From Zygnema cylindricum (Eukaryota > Streptophyta > Zygnematophyceae > Zygnematales > Zygnemataceae), in NCBI GenBank assembly GCA_037447655.1, contig JBBHKE010002572.1:1-64000 (forward strand): 64,000 nucleotides of DNA, written 5' to 3'. The notes beneath the pieces were generated by a model. That model did not search any database, was not told the origin of the DNA, and saw only the letters and a list, made by a program, of their open reading frames with translations. How positions within the stretch are numbered: position 1 is the stretch's first letter; the number at the start of each line of letters is the position of its first letter. The position numbers were made by a program, and so were the translations under genes. This document shows, piece after piece, positions 18,705-46,500 of the stretch.

Positions 18705-19517
18705 TAAAGTGGCAAAGATGCCAATATATATACAAGCTTATTGGGAGAGAAGCGGCTACCTCCTCAATGCTCTAAGTCCTAAACCCCTCTCACAACCCCT
18801 ATCTACTGATGTACGAACAAATTAGAAGACTGTATTGTATAGAAAGGTACTATGGCTGATGTCCTTTCTGTACGGCCTGTGTACGACAAGGCCATGGAGT
18901 GGACTTCTGTCTCCTTCGGACTTGTCCTCATGCTTCCCGGGATTCTCGCTTCCCAATGCTATCTTGCCACATGGCACTAGGTCATGTCAAGCCTGAAAAC
19001 CGCCAAAGCGGCCATTCCGAGATTTGGACGATGGTGCGTGCCGTCGGATCCTAACCGACTTTTAGTACTAGCCGTTTAAAACAAATGTCTGATACATTTG
19101 TTTCGTACGGGTATTTGTTCGCACTATATTCGAACTAGTCTCTGTGTCCTTTATCTCTAGTTCCGTTAATCGGATTTAAAGGTCCTAAACAATGTTTAAA
19201 TAACATTCAATTCCTAAGTAGTCTAACGAACTCCTACAAAAGACCGTTTAGAGCTGACGGCTACGTCTCGCTCTGCCGGTTGGAGGTTCGAGTCCTGCCG
19301 AACTTTACCTTTTTGTTAGAGAGTGAATTGTGTCACTTTTTGGTCCTGCCTATAGTGTTGAGGCCGCCATGGCTCCACCTTCCTCTCTTTCCTTTAGTGA
19401 CTACAACAAGTATGAGGGTTTAGAGGGAGGAAGTGGAGGCAGGCTGCCTACGCCTTCTCTTTTACCTTTTATCTATTAAGACCTAGAAAATACCCCCTAA
19501 ATCTAGTGATTTCAACA
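18705..19517 (-). repeat. Third copia-type LTR, right part
   Basis: It continues 11978-12256 after the TAAAG duplication. On the minus strand it starts TGTTGAAATCACTAG and shares GTATTTTCTAGGTCT, TTGTTGTAGTCACT and GGAGCCATGGC with the other LTRs. On the plus strand it includes GGTTCGAGTCC (about 19286-19296), which resembles a polymerase III B box. The palindrome seen in the other copies is degraded here (about 18835-18880). Confidence 0.7.
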
Positions 19518-19604
19518 GCGCCTTCCTAGACTTTGCTTTTGATGAAATGGCGTCCGTTGGTCAAGACCCCTCCAAGGCCCTGTCATGCCGCATGGTATCG
19601 GACG

Positions 19605-19860
19605 CATGCGTGCACAATATTTTGCATGCGTACACGATATCGCGCACGCACGCACAATATTGTGCTCGCACGCGCGATATTCTGCATGCGTGCACGATAC
19701 GGTGCACGCACACGCGATATTGTGTCCACGCGCACGATATCGTGCACGCGTTCGCGATATTCGGCGTGCGCGTGATTTCATTCACACGCGCACGATATCA
19801 TTCTCGCACGCACGATATTTTAGCGTGCGTGTATGATTTTCGGTCGCACGTGCGACCGCG
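19605..19860. repeat. Tandem array of degenerate ~24-bp GC-rich units
   Basis: About ten units alternate a self-complementary core (ACGATAT, GCGATAT or ACAATAT) with CGTGC/GCACGC arms, for example TGCATGCGTGCACAATAT and CACGCGCACGATATCGTGCA. Units vary at many positions. All reading frames are open, which is a by-product of the repeat. It lies just outside the third LTR. Confidence 0.75.
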
Positions 19861-21099
19861 ATTTATTTATGTTTGATGTGTACGCTATTCGCGTACACGT
19901 CTAATAGAACACATACTAATTTCGTGCGTGGTACCATGTCGTTTCGTGCGCAGGTACACATTTTTCAAGTATTTCGTGCGATACCATATATTTCGTGCGA
20001 TATGTTTCGTTTCGTGCATACGCACGCGATTTGGGGAGTATCGACGTGAAGTATCGTTTGGAGGCGTATCGCGATTTCCGGGCGACACGTCGATTCATAT
20101 GTTTATTTAAGTCGCGAACCCATGTAGGTTCGCGCATACATGTAGTTAGGGAGGGTTTTTACCCTCGGACAGTGGATTATGCGGAACGTGCGGCAGACAA
20201 TGTTGGCCGCCTATTGGCCAACATTCTAAGTAGTTCTTTCATGTGAACTAGCCTAGACTTAGGTTAGGGTGTGCGTAGGCGTAGCGTAGCTAATACTTAG
20301 TCTATTTTCAGACTTAGAATTTCTAGCTTTTGGACAAGAATTTTCTCTTGGCGGCGGAGCTTTCTCTTGCTCTCTCTCTCACCGATTGCTCAAGTTTCCT
20401 CCTTTCTTTTGCTAGCTAGCCGTAGAGGCTAGATAGTTTACATACATTCTCCTTTGTAATTCTGCCCACGCTTTTAATCCACGCGGCTCAAAGCCAAGTT
20501 CGGAAGGTTTCCCTCCAACTTGTGTCATTTTTGGGAAGTGGTGGATTGGAGTTCGTGTGGAGAAGCATCCGGATCCGGCTGCCCTTCCAACGGACAGCTA
20601 GACGGTTTGGGTGTTTGTTTTGTGTTGTTTGTATTTTCGGTTGGGAATGGAAGGGTGAATTTTGGCTGAATTTTGAGTTTTCCTTGTTTTTGGTTGGAAT
20701 TATTTATTTTGCTTCGTTGCTTTCGTACGAGATAACTATAGGATTCACTTATTGCTAAGGGAGTATTCTTCCCTTTTTATTCTTTCGCCATCTTCACCTT
20801 TATTCTTTTGCATGTTGTATATACATTTTGACCATCTCATTCATTTTCGTTTGTATATATGTTTGGAGCATGACTTTGCTGGTTGGGATGCATGTTCGCT
20901 CTTTCTAGTCTCTCATGCACGACAACCCCTGTACGAAAAAAGTGCACGGAAAAAAGTTCGCACAGGCTGAAGACGTGTAGTGGGTTCTTATTTTGGTACT
21001 CCGTGCATAAAAGTTATCAAAAACCTCCTACGCGTGCGACAACGTGTGTCTACTCGTTCACATCATGAAACTTTAGTTAAAATCACCCCGAGAGGTGAT
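19861..21099. other. Intergenic, no recognised gene
   Basis: TTCGTGCG repeats at 19920-20010 continue the character of the array. A hairpin (CAATGTTGGCCG…GGCCAACATT) lies at about 20197-20226. The stretch 20270-20540, with TTTTAATCCACGCGG and pyrimidine runs, resembles retrotransposon LTR sequence, but no partner was found. Short ORFs show no domains. Confidence 0.4.
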
Positions 21100-21320
21100 T
21101 TGAGTAGAAGTTTGAAGATGAGTTGGAGGGACGTGAAAGTGGGTCGGAACTCGCTAAACGGCAATTTATGGTACATTTAAAGTTCCAAAGTGACGCAGAT
21201 TGAAACGTGGTAATTTCATTTTGTGGGTATGGCTGCGGATTTTCTCGTTGCGGGCTAAGTTTTGGAGGAAAACGATAGAAAATAACCCTTACTTTATCGC
21301 ATGGGAAAGTGTCCTTTAAC
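21100..21320. repeat. Dispersed repeat, copy 2
   Basis: Partner of 690-905, with the same ordered landmarks (AGTTTGAAGATGA, GTGGGTCGGAAC, GTGACGCA, CTAAGTTTTGGAGGAAAACGA, CCCTTACTTTA). Confidence 0.6.
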
Positions 21321-21429
21321 ATTTTCAAAGTTAACGGTAACGTCGGACATTGATGTACGCAACATTTTAACTTGAGGGGCGTCGTAAGTACAATTTTCTT
21401 TACAAGGTCATACTATTCTTTAATATGCA

Positions 21430-21610
21430 CGACTGACTTTATTAAAAAGCGTGATGGTAAACCATTTGAGTCCATGGGAACAAAAGGAAGTAGCATTGCA
21501 AAAACTGAAAACTACAAGTGGGGGGAATAAACAAAAAGGATAAGCAAGGCAAAAGCAACGAAAATACAAAAAGATGGCAGGTAAACCGAAAACACCCAAA
21601 GAAGCAAAAA
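21430..21610 (-). mobile_element. LINE 3' tail fragment
   Basis: On the minus strand, TGTAGTTTTCAGTTTTTG is followed by GGTTTACCATCACGCTTTTTAATAA. This resembles the 3' end of the LINE copy at about 55810-55895 (TGTAGTTTTTCAGTTTTGG, then GGGTTACCATCGTGCTTTTTAA). No coding sequence remains; it looks like a 5'-truncated insertion. Confidence 0.6.
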
Positions 21611-21670
21611 AAAGCATACTATTTTAGGTAAGTACTTTATCGCTTTTGTCAAACCGTCACTATGTTTTCA

Positions 21671-22016
21671 ATATTAGAGTTGTGTTTTGGGTAAAAACTC
21701 ATTGCGATAAATTCGATATTCGATGTATTGAATACTAGCGGGCTCGATATATCGCTATGGGTATCATTGCGATGTATTTGGAAGGAGGTGGGTATTCGTA
21801 CAGATTTAGTACGGAAATATTATAAGGCATATCGTACGGAACGGGCGCTTTCAATTTTTTTTTCGAAACCCAATTTCGCTTTGATATGTAGCGGTTTAAA
21901 TTATCAGCATATCGAGCCCGTATATTGGCAAAATACCGTGATATTAAGCTTCTCAATATATCAAGGCGATATATTAAATATCGTGTACCCAAAATTAGGT
22001 ACACATCTAATATGGG
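21671..22016. repeat. Imperfect inverted repeat rich in CGATATATCG
   Basis: The left arm ATATTAGAGTTGTGTTTTGGGTA is mirrored by the right arm (…TACCCAAAATTAGGTACACATCTAATAT). The interior has several CGATATATCG-like palindromes. No clean target duplication was seen. Confidence 0.5.
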
Positions 22017-24282
22017 CAAGGGGCCCTTAGATACATAACACTAGCTTTTTGCTACAACACTACTTCATAATTAAGCATTTCCAGTAGCTCGGGAATGCAC
22101 CAAATACAATGGATAATTTTATTACTTTTCGAGCAATTAACATCAGACATCCAACCTCAAAATGTAGCCGCTCGTAATTTGAGGTACGGGCGTACTTTGT
22201 TTTTATACATTGTACTTAAACTTTCATAACATGTTACAGTGTCTAGAGGATTTAAAGACTTTAATGACTTTGGGTCATGTTACATCACCAGTTGTAGAAG
22301 TGATGCAAATGCAATAAATGCGGTCCTTTGTTCCGCCATTTTGTTCAACAGTGATTTTGTTTTGCCTTCCATGGCCACACAATTAGTAGTTATCTAAAGG
22401 TGTCCTCAATTCAAACGAGAGCCCTCCATCTCCGGCAAAAGTTCACAGAAGATCCCACCAGAGGACTCCCCTCAAATAAAAAATTGTGACGACTTCTCCC
22501 ACACTAACTTTAATACACATGACACAAATGCTTCTGCCCACCCCAAAGTAGAAAATAAACACCCTGTATAGCGAGAGCAAAAGAATTCTCCGCAACAATC
22601 TCTGATTCTTCAAGAACCCAATGAACAGTTTCATTTTATCGGGTAATTTCCTATCACAATATGTCCGACATCAATAATATCAGTTGTCAAATGGTGAAGG
22701 GTATTAATTGCCACTGAGGAACCAGCGAAAAATATCACTATATATTTGGTATGTAGGGGGCTCTCAAACAGCTTGTTCCCAATCCAATCTGAACCGGAGT
22801 GCGATAGTGCTGTACGGAATAAGGAAAGAGAATCGCGATGATTACCAACCCAATGTTAATCATTCATTTATGTAGGTACTTGCATGATAACTCCCTTACA
22901 GATTTTCCAGACCAATACATCCGTAGGTTCAAAGGATTTACACATCTAATAGGCTACCAGAACACCGCTACCAACATCTCTTGAATTGTGCACTTTAGAC
23001 AAAATTGGTTGTCCTAAAATAATACAATTATGATCTGCGAACCTCCAGTGGGTCGAAACAGTTAACTTTTTCAATCACAGACGATCTCCACAGAGCATTG
23101 GTGCTTCTTGCTTTTTATATTCTCAAGGCTATCACATAATTTCTATTTCACTGCGTGAAAAATTAGTCTGAAGCATCTCCCACATTCGGATAGATACAAA
23201 GCAGTAACATACTACAATCACATCCTCCTTTACAAATGGTAAACTTTAGGCATACAAAAATGTTACAATTTTCCGGCAAGAGAAAGAAAACCATTTTCTC
23301 TTTGACAGTATAAATTCGCCCTAAGAAAAGATAGATGGTGTCAATATTGCTCTAAGCCTGAGGGTATTAAAAATATTTAAAAAGTAATTCTAGGGATTGA
23401 ATCCAAAGCCCTAATCAATATTCAATTGGTATACAATTTCAAACTCTAAAGAGCACAAAATACACAGAAGTTGATGAAAAAATACCGTGGGAACATAAAT
23501 CTCGCGGTCAAGGTCTTCTGGTGTCATTGAGTTCAAAAGAAATGTTTGCACAACTTTTTCTTGTTTTTTTCTTTTTCTTTTACTTTTTCCTTTTGTTTTT
23601 TATATGTCACTGCTGCTCGTGGACTTTTAAAACACACCAACAAGAAAAGGTCTCATAAACCGCAAAATCTCACAAACACCGGCCCATATTAAAACAAAAA
23701 AATATGAGACAAAAACAGAATAACAACAGCGACAAAAAAACAAACAAAAAAAAAATTGATCACCATGGAGGTGAAAAAATACCAAATTGATTAAAACCAA
23801 TCAATAGCGAGCGCTTTGAGAATGAGCCCAGGCAATAAAGTACATAGGCGAGAAAAGAAGGGAAGAGAAGAGAAGGGAAGAGAATGGAAGGAGAGAGAGA
23901 GAGTAACCATTTCAAATGAGTGACCCTTCTGTTCGTGTGTCCTTAGCCAACACTATTTCTCAACTAACCTTACACGGGAAAGGAAAGGTGAAAGGAAAGG
24001 ATAAAGGAGGAAAAGAAACGCAAAAGACAAGGGGGAGGAAAAGGGGAGGTAAAGGGAAGGGAAAGAGGGGTGAAGGGAAGGGTGTGTAAGCCACCAACTA
24101 CCAGAAGAAATTTTGATAGACAAGGAGCTGAAAGAAAGAAAATGAGCTTTACACTAAGCCAAAAAAACACTTTCCAGGCAACTAACCTGGAAAGGAGGGA
24201 GAGGAGGGAGAGGGTGAGAGAACAGGGAACAAAGGAAGGGGGAAAAAAAGGAGGGACGTAGGAAAGTGTAAGGCAAGAAAAC
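22017..24282. other. Intergenic and 3' flank of the UBP12/13-type gene
   Basis: No ORF with recognisable coding character was seen. Part must be the 3' UTR of the gene ending at 24283, but I could not fix the poly(A) site. Purine-rich runs lie at about 23850-23905 and 23980-24090. Confidence 0.4.
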
Positions 24283-39214
<14,932 letters not shown>

Positions 39215-40589
39215 ATTAGGCTGGCCCTTCCCGTAGTTTTCTCAGCCACCCAAAGCTCACAGAATGTCAAAAGAAAAAGCAAGAGGAGTTTCTAGATGAA
39301 AAGCTTCTCTGTTTCCTACAGAAACAAAGATTGCCCTAAATTGACAGGGTTCTCCTTTTGGCTTTTGCTATATTTCTCTGGCCTAAACAGCTTTTCTTGT
39401 GCTGTAGAAATGACTTAGGATTGGTATCTCAATACAGCATTTACATAAACGTTTTGCTTAAATTATGTCGAACTTGACATCCGCTTAAACTTCAAACAAA
39501 TGCAAAATCGTAGGACGACCAAAGAAAGGGAAAAAAGTCCCGTTCCACACGCACGGAACCCGTAGAAAGCCCCACCCTGTGAACTTAAAATGAATGCGGT
39601 CATCTCGACTCTCGAGTTGGTGTTAAAGTTAAACAGTCGGAATGCGTATCGCCACACATCGCATCATGATGCGGCGGTAGACCGATGCAGCTTTTCCGAC
39701 TGAATCGAATTACTGACGACTCAGCGATACGGTATTTGATCTTTTGGCGCAGAATGACGATACGAGTCCAAAGTGTATAAATACTAAAATTGATCCAACA
39801 TTCCAAAGTGCGAAAAAAACGCTATATCTGTTGACCCCTTAGTATATGCGTAATGATAAGTGTTTGACTGTTTTCCATAAGCCGATAATACGAGGCCATC
39901 AAAAATAGTGTTTTTACGCGTTTTCGTACTGTTGACCTATGGTGTGTACAGTCGGAAACCTATGAAAGTTCGCAGTTGAGCTGCAAAGCGCAAACCAGTT
40001 CTATGTCGCGTACAACCTACTGTGCAGTATCGTGGTTATGTACGGAATAAAGAGTGCTGACTCATGCCGTAATTACATCGACGGAATTTGCCTGTTAATG
40101 TTGAAGGTAATCGTACATTTTATGAGCAAAGCGTAAATGAATTTAGTCAATTTTGTGATTTACCCAAATACCTGTACGAACTGTACGATTTGTCCTCAAA
40201 TCGAGGGTACATCTTCGATAGTGTAATTACGATTTAGAAATTACAAATTACTATATCAAATTGCATGGAAATTGAGAAGATCGAAGGGTACGTTACAGTA
40301 CTGTACGGCACAATTTTTATAGATCGTTCGTATCCACGTTTGCAGGCAGAATGTAGCAGCCATAGAAACGGTTGCCAGATAGGTATTCCACCTTTCTGTC
40401 AATTGTGGTACTTTGCTTGTGTTTTTTAAGATTGGTTGTTTTGAGAATTTTTTCTTATTTGCAACTGCTCTGGAGCATATTTTTGATCTTTTTTTCTTAC
40501 CATTGTTCCTTTGTTACTTGTCTTTCAAGGTTTCGAAGGCTTGAACAGACAAATACATTTTTATACATAGCGAGTGTATATAGGAAGTA
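39215..40589. promoter_or_regulatory. Head-to-head intergenic region between UBP12/13 and PP6
   Basis: 1375 bp separate the two start codons and must contain both promoters and 5' UTRs. A TATA-like GTATAAATAC lies at about 39775-39784, but which gene it serves is unclear. The stretch 39940-40330 is rich in GTACGA/TCGTAC words that also occur in the LTRs and MITEs. No domain-bearing ORF was seen. Confidence 0.55.
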
Positions 40590-43500
40590 ATGGGCTTAGA
40601 TCTTGACCAATGGATTGTCAAAGTAAAGCGTTGTGAGTTTCTTCTCGAGGATGAACTGAAGCAACTTTGTGAATATGTGAGTATTGCAGCTCTTCCATAA
40701 TTCAGAGTGCAAAAACCATAGAACAAGAGTATGTTATTTTAAAGCATGTGTTACTTTTGTTCCGTGGCGAAAACTATCGGAATCCCTATATGTGGTCGTA
40801 TTTAGAATACGCCTTCAGTATGGTGTATGCCACATAGATCGTTTCCAATGGTTTTCATACATTTGAACTATGAGCCCTTCTCTTTAAACGGTTTCAAAAA
40901 CATGTTTTCGTAAGGCAGTAAATTGTATCTTGTGAATAGTATTTTGAGGGACTGTTTCTTTATTTTTATATCTGAACGGCGATTGGGTGTAAGTCGGACT
41001 GTTTGGTGCCTTGGTGTTGTTGATTCATAATTACCCATTAGCTTTTTAAAGAATGACAGAAAAAAGATGAACATTTTATCATTTGTTCTTAAGCACATGT
41101 ACAAACATTTTCCATCATTTCAAAGTGAATTGCACACTTATTTGGACAAGCTAAATGGACAAATTCAAACTGTTTAACGCATAATTTAAACTGTATTTGC
41201 AATGGTGGATAAGTTGTTATAGCAATTAGGATAATGACTTGCATCAAAGATAGTGTTTGATTAGTTTCCGTTTACTTTTCTGAATTGGCAATTTTGACAC
41301 TCGCATTTTGTGAACTCGGCATTTGGTTCTTGATTATGGATGTGATTGCTGAGGAGGAGAAAGAGTTAGGGAGAGGGAGAGGGGGAGGGGAAGAAATAGA
41401 GAAAGGGAGAGAGGGATGGAGAGGGGGATGAAGGGGAGAAAGAGAGAATGGGAGAGAGAGGAGACAGGGCAAGGGGGAGAAAGAGAGAGAGGGAGAGAGA
41501 GGTTCGGTTTCTGTATTTAGCTGTTTGAGGTGTGTGTGTTTTCTTTCAATGTTAAATTTTGTTTTTTGTAGATTTTTCTGATTTTCGCCCAGTGTGAAAA
41601 TTTTCCTCCTCCTAGGCCAGGTGTGTTTGTAAGCATATTGCGTTGTTTTCGCTTAGTGTTTTTTAGGGTTTTTAAGGTTTTCTTAGGCTTTTACGAGAAG
41701 TGATGTTATGTTGTTAGCCTTTTCCAATCTGAGTTGATCGTTTGTGAGATGAGAATGAAGAAAACACTGTTAACTTGCTTTGGAGGCGGTCATATGTGAA
41801 AATCACTACCAATACTTCATACTGTTCAACATTTTGATGCGCAGGTTACTTTTCTGGTTAGAGATGAGAATTGGGTGTAGTGTGTGAAAGTCTCAAAATG
41901 TTTAAAAAATTGGTAGCTTTACAGAATGCTCTGTTCCATTGGCTCAGTTTTCCTGTCATTATGTTCTAGGGTAAGTACGCAAGTGCTATTACTGGTCTTA
42001 CTGGTAATTGTACCATCAGAGATCGTCGTAATTATACAGAAAAATGTACGAATTGTAGACTTTTCTGTACTACCACGGAGATTACCATCCAGTAACTTCA
42101 GTTACAGCGCTCGTGTAATGACTCTCTAAGAGGGCCGCACTCGGTGGCCTTAAGCATAGTTTGGAAAATTGAGAGGTCATGATTAACAATCACAGCTTTT
42201 TCTGATAATAGTCGCCCTTGCGAAATGTTGGTGTATTGGCAGGTAAAGGAGATTTTAGTAGAGGAGTCCAATGTTCAACCTGTTAACAGCCCAGTGACTG
42301 TCTGTGGTGACATTCATGGACAATTTCACGATTTGATGAAGCTATTCCAGACGGGAGGTCATGTACCGAGCACTAATTACATATTCATGGTTTGTTCACT
42401 GCATCCTTGGTGAGGAAAATGACAAAAATGCCTGCAGATGGATCTCTGACAGTCGCCCTATTTTCCCATCCTGTGGCCCTCCCTCCCTCTCCCTCTCTCT
42501 CCCTCTCTCCCCTTCCCTCCCCCTCCTCCTCCCTCTTCCCCCCCTCTTCCCCTCTCCTTCCCTCTCCCTTCCTCTCCCTCCCTCTTCCTCCCTCTCCCTC
42601 CCTTCCCCGCTCTCCCCCTCCCTCTTCCTCTCCGCCGCCTCTTCTCTTTCTCTTCCTCTCTCCTGCTCTTTTCTCTCCCTCTCACAAGGGGAGCAGTTAA
42701 CCCGGTCCTGTGCGTGGATTCTGTTTGCCCTGTAGTGCAAAAGTTGCACATAATACATTTCCAAATTAGGGTTTAGGCGTAGCTCTCCAAAGGTCTCCTC
42801 TTGTTCGTGTCTTTGTTTCTTGTTTTTGTCTTTGTTTCTTGTTTTTTTCTTCGGTTTATCGCATGAATATGGGGTATCGTTATTGCTTGTACTTGGTTTA
42901 ACTGATAGGTTTTGTGCATAATCAAACTCTTTTTTTTTTTAATCAACGATTGCGTTGAACGAAGGAATAAAAGTTCTTCTCGAAGCTTCTGGCAAATGTG
43001 GTCACGGTAGAACAACAGGAGGCTTGACCTCCTATTTTTTCATTCGAGGATGAGCTCTTTGTTTAACAAGGGGATGGGTCCTGCAGAGAGAGTTCTCAAG
43101 AGAACTTGAGACTTAGGAGGACTTGAGGACTGCATGTTGAATGTTCTTTAGCACTTGCTGGTTTGCTGCAGGGACAGTAAGGGCAGTTGTCGACTCTGAG
43201 AAATATTTGTATGTGGCTTTGCTTTCGGATAGGGGGATTTTGTGGATCGTGGCTACAACAGTCTAGAGGTTTTTACCATTCTTCTGCTGCTTAAAGCTAG
43301 GTGAGTTGCTATTCTTCAAGTGCCCTCTGTATATCTTACACTGGCATTTAACAAAACATTACACACTGATTCTCTATTTCCGTTAATAACACTAATTTGG
43401 TGTCGGTTTTGTTTAGGGCCCTGAACATAAATTAGTGTCAGTAATACTAATTATTTTTTTCTTAACGCGTATTCAGTAAGCAGTTGAGTGTAGTCCACAT

Positions 43501-46500
43501 TCCCTGGACCTAGAGTATAAGTATTAATACTATAATAAACCCCACGCCGGATGTTTCTTAACGCTAGTAGCAATTCTTGGTTTAGTTATAGAGTTGACAT
43601 GCTATTCATTTTTAGTCATCGTGGTCTGTCTACAGCTTTCTTCAAAGGTTTTCAATCGCAAATTGGTAGTAAAAAGATTGTATAAGGTGGCATCTCATTG
43701 TGGACTATTTTTTTCTGAAAAGTAACTTTGTGCTGGTGTGCAGATATCCTGCACATATGACTTTGCTGCGAGGTAATCACGAAAGTCGGCAAATTACACA
43801 GGTGTGATTATCCTTGCCGTTGGTAATACCTTGCTTAAGTTTGCATTCCAACTTGATACTGGTATTGAAGAGTTTGCAAAATGAATCGTTTTTTTCTTTC
43901 AAAACAGATCGTCAGTCTTTTCAGTTTGTTACTGAGCCACACTGCCCATCGGTATTAGTGTAAAGGAAGTATTGGAGTAAATGTGGAAATAGAATGTGTA
44001 ATAGTGAATCAGTATAGGAAGATGTGGCGACTCCCTTAAATAATGTTGTTAACACTTTTTTTATGGTTTTTAGCAAAAGATTATCATGACCGAAATTGGT
44101 GCTATTACCACTTTTATCGATGGGCAGTGTAGTATAGAATTGCACAATTGCACCGTTGTGGAGCTCAGAATTCAGTAGGGCTTTTGGATGAATTTCTCAG
44201 TTTGCTCCAATTAAGACAGTGCTTTGTATTAAGAACAAGTGGTTGAGGCAAGTAAATGTTTAGAGCAGAAATGTACATGAGAAGACAAATTAAGTTCTAT
44301 GAACCAGGATTTCCTTTTTCTTCAGCTCCTTCTGTGTAAACTACTATCATAGTTTAAATGCATGATTAGAGGAAAACAGTCCTCGCTGGTTAAAGGACAT
44401 GTGAAATATCCCTGAATTGTGGTTGTTTCCGAACGTAGACGCAGAAAAACGTAGAATAATGTAGAATAATTCTTCTTGAGTTATTTTGATACATTTGAAG
44501 GTAGAGTTGTCCATGCAATGCTAAAAGAAGTAGAGTCGAAAGTTAGAAGATGCAAGTCACTCATGCAAGTATAGCTGATGGTAGAAAAAAAGAGATGACA
44601 GGTTAAAATTGTGAACTTTGGGGTGGAAATATTGCAGGTGTATGGGTTTTATGATGAATGCCAACGGAAGTATGGTAATGCGAATGCGTGGAGATATTGT
44701 ACAGAGGTCTTTGATTATTTGACTTTATCTGCGTTGATTGACGGCAGGGTAAGCTTCTCATGTAGTTTTCCGTTTTCATAAAATTAACTGCATAGAATCA
44801 CGGTGATCTGGTCAATTTTTGCTTTGTGAGAAAATAATTGGGGCACCAGTGGCTGTAATCTCTTATTTTAATTATTTTGTGGAAGTTATTTTCCCTTTTA
44901 GATTAGAAATTCTACGTCTCGCTTTCTTGGTGTGCTAAACCATTGTGAAATTACAGTCTTAGAACTTTACCCTCATTTCTGGGGTAACTTAGTAAACAAA
45001 GGGCTTTCGGTTGTACCACAGAGGTTCAGGAACTTTAAACATTTGTACGTTAACCGCAAAATAGTAATAGGGGGTCAAATACCCACTGTACTAGGGCAGT
45101 GTTTTACCTTAACGATTTAAAAAAAATACTTTAAGGGTAATTAACTAAACCTCAGTATAATTCGGCCTCAGTAATAGGACACCTGTGCACGTCTGAAAAA
45201 AAATCTCGTCTGTGCAATTTCGTTGTCTTTTTTGTCATTTGAAGTACGGTTACGACGGTTAACTTTTGTGCCTATGTGTGTTTGTGCAAAAATGTTTTGT
45301 TTTACTTTATAACATGTGTGTACTTTTATTGTATAAAATTGTACGTTCTTCTCTATTTTACCAGTTTTCTAGGGGCGAAATCTCAATAGTTTCCCGCATC
45401 AGTGTGGGGAGTTTTTCTGATGAATTGTCGTTGGTGGTTTGTGAACCTTCTGACTGCAGGTATTATGCGTCCATGGTGGTTTATCCCCTGACCTTAGAAC
45501 ACTTGATCAGGTGAATTATCTGAAATATTGGCCTTACCACTTTGTAGCTTTCCCTTGATGTGTCAAATCGCACTCAAAGGTTGGAGAATTTTTGTTATTG
45601 ACGAAGTTTTTGACTTTCTCGTGTTGTTTGACTGAAAGACCTATCGCCAATCGGTAGCTGTTTTCAGCGGATGTTTGGGCTCCATAGGTCATGGCTGAGA
45701 GTTGTTTAAGGTAGCTAACTGGGATAGGAAGAGAGGTTTTCCCTTTCGGAGGTAGTCTGAAATTTTAGGTTTTTCCTTTCAGCGGTAGTCTGAATTTTTG
45801 GAAACTGCAGAGGGAGCCTGACGGAACGAACTTGCATTGGTTCTTGCAGATTCGCACAATTGAACGGCAGTGTGAGATTCCACATGAAGGGCCGTTTTGT
45901 GGTAGGTGACAAATCCTTTGGTTTTCTATTGCGACCAAAAATGAAGTTAGGAGGTTGGAAGGTGTTGCTGCTTTTTTTTGGGTAGTCAAGCCAACCTTCT
46001 GCCTTTTGTACTTTTTACATGCAGATTCATCATAGTATCTGGGTATAAACTGTCGAAATGCAAATTTTCTCACAACTGTAGGCCACTCTTTGTTGTTAGG
46101 GTCGATAACTTACTTTGGCCAGAAGTTTTTCTACCATAAGTCACTAAATAAGGTCAATAACTCATACGAAGGAAACCAAGAGCCCTAATCAATGGTAAAT
46201 ATTTCATCAATACTGAAAAAAAAAAAAATCTTTAACAGCCATGAATGGTGTGGCGTAGACACTGTGATGTTGTCGATTCTAGTGTCTGCCAAATAGCCCT
46301 GTTAATGTCATACAATTTTCGAAATCTGGAAAGGTTAATGAAATGAGAATGAGAAAGTGTAGGGTGGAGAGTCATTTGGGGTTTTTGGGAGGCTACTCGC
46401 AGACCTCATGTGGAGTGATCCGGAGGACATTGAGACGTGGGCAGTGAGCCCCCGTGGGGCTGGCTGGCTTTTCGGTGCCCGTGTCACATCAGAGGTATTT

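Noticed and set aside
19240-19320. Possible tRNA gene around GGTTCGAGTCC
   Set aside because: No matching acceptor stem, A box or anticodon arm could be laid out; it lies within an LTR. Kept only as a B-box-like motif.
19605-19860. CRISPR-like array
   Set aside because: Units are contiguous and degenerate with no unique spacers, and the setting is a eukaryotic genome.
42361-42764. Overlapping Pro/Ser- and Arg/Glu-rich ORFs of 97-124 codons
   Set aside because: Simply translations of a polypyrimidine tract in a PP6 intron on both strands.
45715-46073. Minus-strand ORFs of 65 and 102 codons
   Set aside because: Antisense to PP6 exon 7 and its introns.
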